NCBI GenBank assembly: GCA_913774355.1 | Contig: CAJYGB010000006.1 | Span: forward strand, 1-64,000 | Length of the DNA stretch: 64,000 nt | Source of the DNA: an uncultured Chryseobacterium sp. | GTDB lineage: Bacteria > Bacteroidota > Bacteroidia > Flavobacteriales > Weeksellaceae | Reading direction: 5' to 3' | Shown: positions 62,840-64,000 of the stretch, one piece after another | Layout: every line of letters starts with the position of its first letter | Position numbering within the stretch: position 1 is the stretch's first letter | Translations under genes and position numbers: made by a program | The notes under the pieces: generated by a model | Told to the model about the DNA's origin: nothing | Databases searched by the model: none | Seen by the model: only the letters and a program-made list of their open reading frames with translations

Positions 62840-64000
62840 TTATTTAAAACTTACGTTGATCTTTTTCCCGGAATAATTCACGGTTTTCTGCTGACCGTCC
62901 GGAAAAAGTAAACTGAAATTTCTTTTTTCCATCATCCCGTTAAATTTACCCTTCCTGGCTTCAATGGTAAGTGTTTTTGATTTTTCGTTCCAGTGAAAAG
63001 GGATTTCAGTAAAGGCTCCTTTTTCATAGTTGTAATTATCGAACTCGTCTTCGTACAAAACAAAATCGGCATCTGTTCCCGGATAGATTTTTACGGTAAG
63101 GTAATCCCATTTTTTCTCCGTTGCATATTGCACATCAGGACCGAACGGAATAATACTTCCCGCTTTTATGTATAACGGAATACTTTGAATATTAACGTTT
63201 TTCTGAATTTCCTGACCTCCCTTGTGTTTTTCATTCGTCCAGAAATCAAACCAGTCGGCTCTGGCTGGAAGATAGACCTTTACGGTTTTATTTTGTGTGA
63301 AATCTACTTTGGAAAGAGCATTTTCTCCGCTTTCCTGTTTTTTGTTCCATCCTTCGTTTTCATCGGTTGTTATGAGCTTTTCGGGAGTATACTGAGCATT
63401 GAGAACCGGAGCCACTAAAAATGATTTCCCGAAAAGGTATTCATTATTGATGTCCCATGTTTTTTTATCTGAAGAAAAATCCATTGATAAAGCCCGCAGG
63501 AAACTTGAATTATTTTCAGAAACCTCCCACGAGGTCGAATAAATGTACGGGAGCATGCTGTACCTCAACCTGATAAATTTTTCTATGGCATCATACACCA
63601 CATCCCCTTTCTGCCCGAACTGATAGATTTCTCTCGGCACATCGGTTCCGTGGGAACGCATCATCGGGGTGAAAGTGCCGTACTGAAGCCAACGCACGTA
63701 CAATTCCTGAAACAGCAGGTTTTTGGCACCTCCGTTTCTTTTATAGACTCCGGCAAAGAAGCCGCCGATATCGGAATTGAAATTCGGATTTCCGGTAAGG
63801 CTGAAATTCAAACCCGCAGGAACCTGATTGCGCAACATATCCCAGGAAGAATTGACATCGCCCGACCATGTATTGGCCCCGTATCGCTGCTGACCGGCAA
63901 AAGCTGATCTTGTTAAAATAAAAACCCTTTTGTCACTCGTTGTTTCGCGTTGGTGATCATAGACTCCGCCGACCGCCATCAGCGGATAGGCATTTCTCAC
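62840..64000 (-). CDS. GH31 alpha-glucosidase/alpha-xylosidase family protein (C-terminal part, cut by window edge)
   Basis: 387 codons to the window edge; the 5' end is outside, so the GTG at the boundary is not a start. The piece begins MAVGGVYDHQRETTSDKRVFILTRSAFAGQQRYGANTWSGDVNSSWDM, where WSGD holds the GH31 acid/base Asp. Then come GNPNFNSDIGGFF, HGTDVPREIYQF and the C-terminal beta domains with DEFDNYNYEKGAF. The nucleophile region must lie beyond the window. GH31 with this layout is often an alpha-xylosidase in pentosan or xyloglucan loci; the substrate is an inference. Confidence 0.9.
   Translation of the reverse strand: MRNAYPLMAVGGVYDHQRETTSDKRVFILTRSAFAGQQRYGANTWSGDVNSSWDMLRNQVPAGLNFSLTGNPNFNSDIGGFFAGVYKRNGGAKNLLFQELYVRWLQYGTFTPMMRSHGTDVPREIYQFGQKGDVVYDAIEKFIRLRYSMLPYIYSTSWEVSENNSSFLRALSMDFSSDKKTWDINNEYLFGKSFLVAPVLNAQYTPEKLITTDENEGWNKKQESGENALSKVDFTQNKTVKVYLPARADWFDFWTNEKHKGGQEIQKNVNIQSIPLYIKAGSIIPFGPDVQYATEKKWDYLTVKIYPGTDADFVLYEDEFDNYNYEKGAFTEIPFHWNEKSKTLTIEARKGKFNGMMEKRNFSLLFPDGQQKTVNYSGKKINVSFK

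Noticed and set aside
1..64000. tRNA or rRNA genes
   Set aside because: I saw no cloverleaf with a conserved TTCGA arm and no rRNA segments in any intergenic gap, though this was judged by eye only.

Overview
The window reads as chromosomal DNA of a Flavobacteriia bacterium close to Chryseobacterium. This is inferred from the modest GC content, the recurrent TAnnTTTG promoter elements typical of Bacteroidetes, a type IX secretion C-terminal tail, a Nudix-type arabinose regulator of the Bacteroidetes AraR kind, and characteristic intergenic hairpins. Most of the window is a pentosan (arabinoxylan/glucuronoxylan/arabinan) degradation and pentose-metabolism region, with nearly all catabolic genes on the minus strand.

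Layout from left to right. 1-0.9 kb: tail of an IS5-like transposase and a small VOC protein. 0.9-7.3 kb: minus-strand metabolic operon tal, split transketolase (N then C subunit), Gfo/Idh/MocA oxidoreductase, galK, galT. 7.5-17.9 kb: minus-strand xylan operon of GH127, SGNH carbohydrate esterase, GPH-type MFS symporter, GH10 xylanase lipoprotein, GH43 and GH67 alpha-glucuronidase, with the divergent regulator araR at 18.4 kb. 19-28 kb: unrelated housekeeping or accessory genes (secreted protein, DUF294/CBS protein, exonuclease, fibre-like secreted protein, TPR-HTH regulator, DUF4260, Crp/Fnr regulator, DUF2695). 28-40 kb: L-arabinose operon (araB, araD, araA, mutarotase, SGLT-type symporter) and a GH3-GH51 operon. 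40.7-48 kb: S41 peptidase, a secreted GH30 with T9SS tail, and an AraC regulator with a VOC protein. 47.7-49.2 kb: a tandem array of terminal-inverted-repeat elements, one carrying a DUF559 nuclease gene. 49.3-64 kb: a second large minus-strand hydrolase operon entering from the right edge (GH31, GH43-CBM, GH27, GH43-CBM, GH43-CBM, GH97, esterase, GH115).

How it works together (inference from families). Surface or secreted GH30 and GH10 cut glucuronoxylan; GH115 and GH67 remove (methyl)glucuronic acid; esterases remove acetyl groups; GH43, GH51 and GH127 remove arabinose; GH3 and GH43 finish xylo-oligomers; GH27, GH97 and GH31 remove galactosyl/xylosyl side groups. Sugars enter by the SGLT and GPH symporters, arabinose becomes xylulose-5-phosphate through AraA/B/D, and transketolase/transaldolase feed it to glycolysis. 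A shared palindrome (arms near TTAAGTGT / ACACTTAA with a 7-bp centre) lies upstream of the tal, araB, GH3, GH30 and araR genes, and is a strong candidate AraR operator. No SusC/SusD pair is visible in the window. The most unusual item is the DUF559-bearing inverted-repeat element with internally deleted tandem copies.
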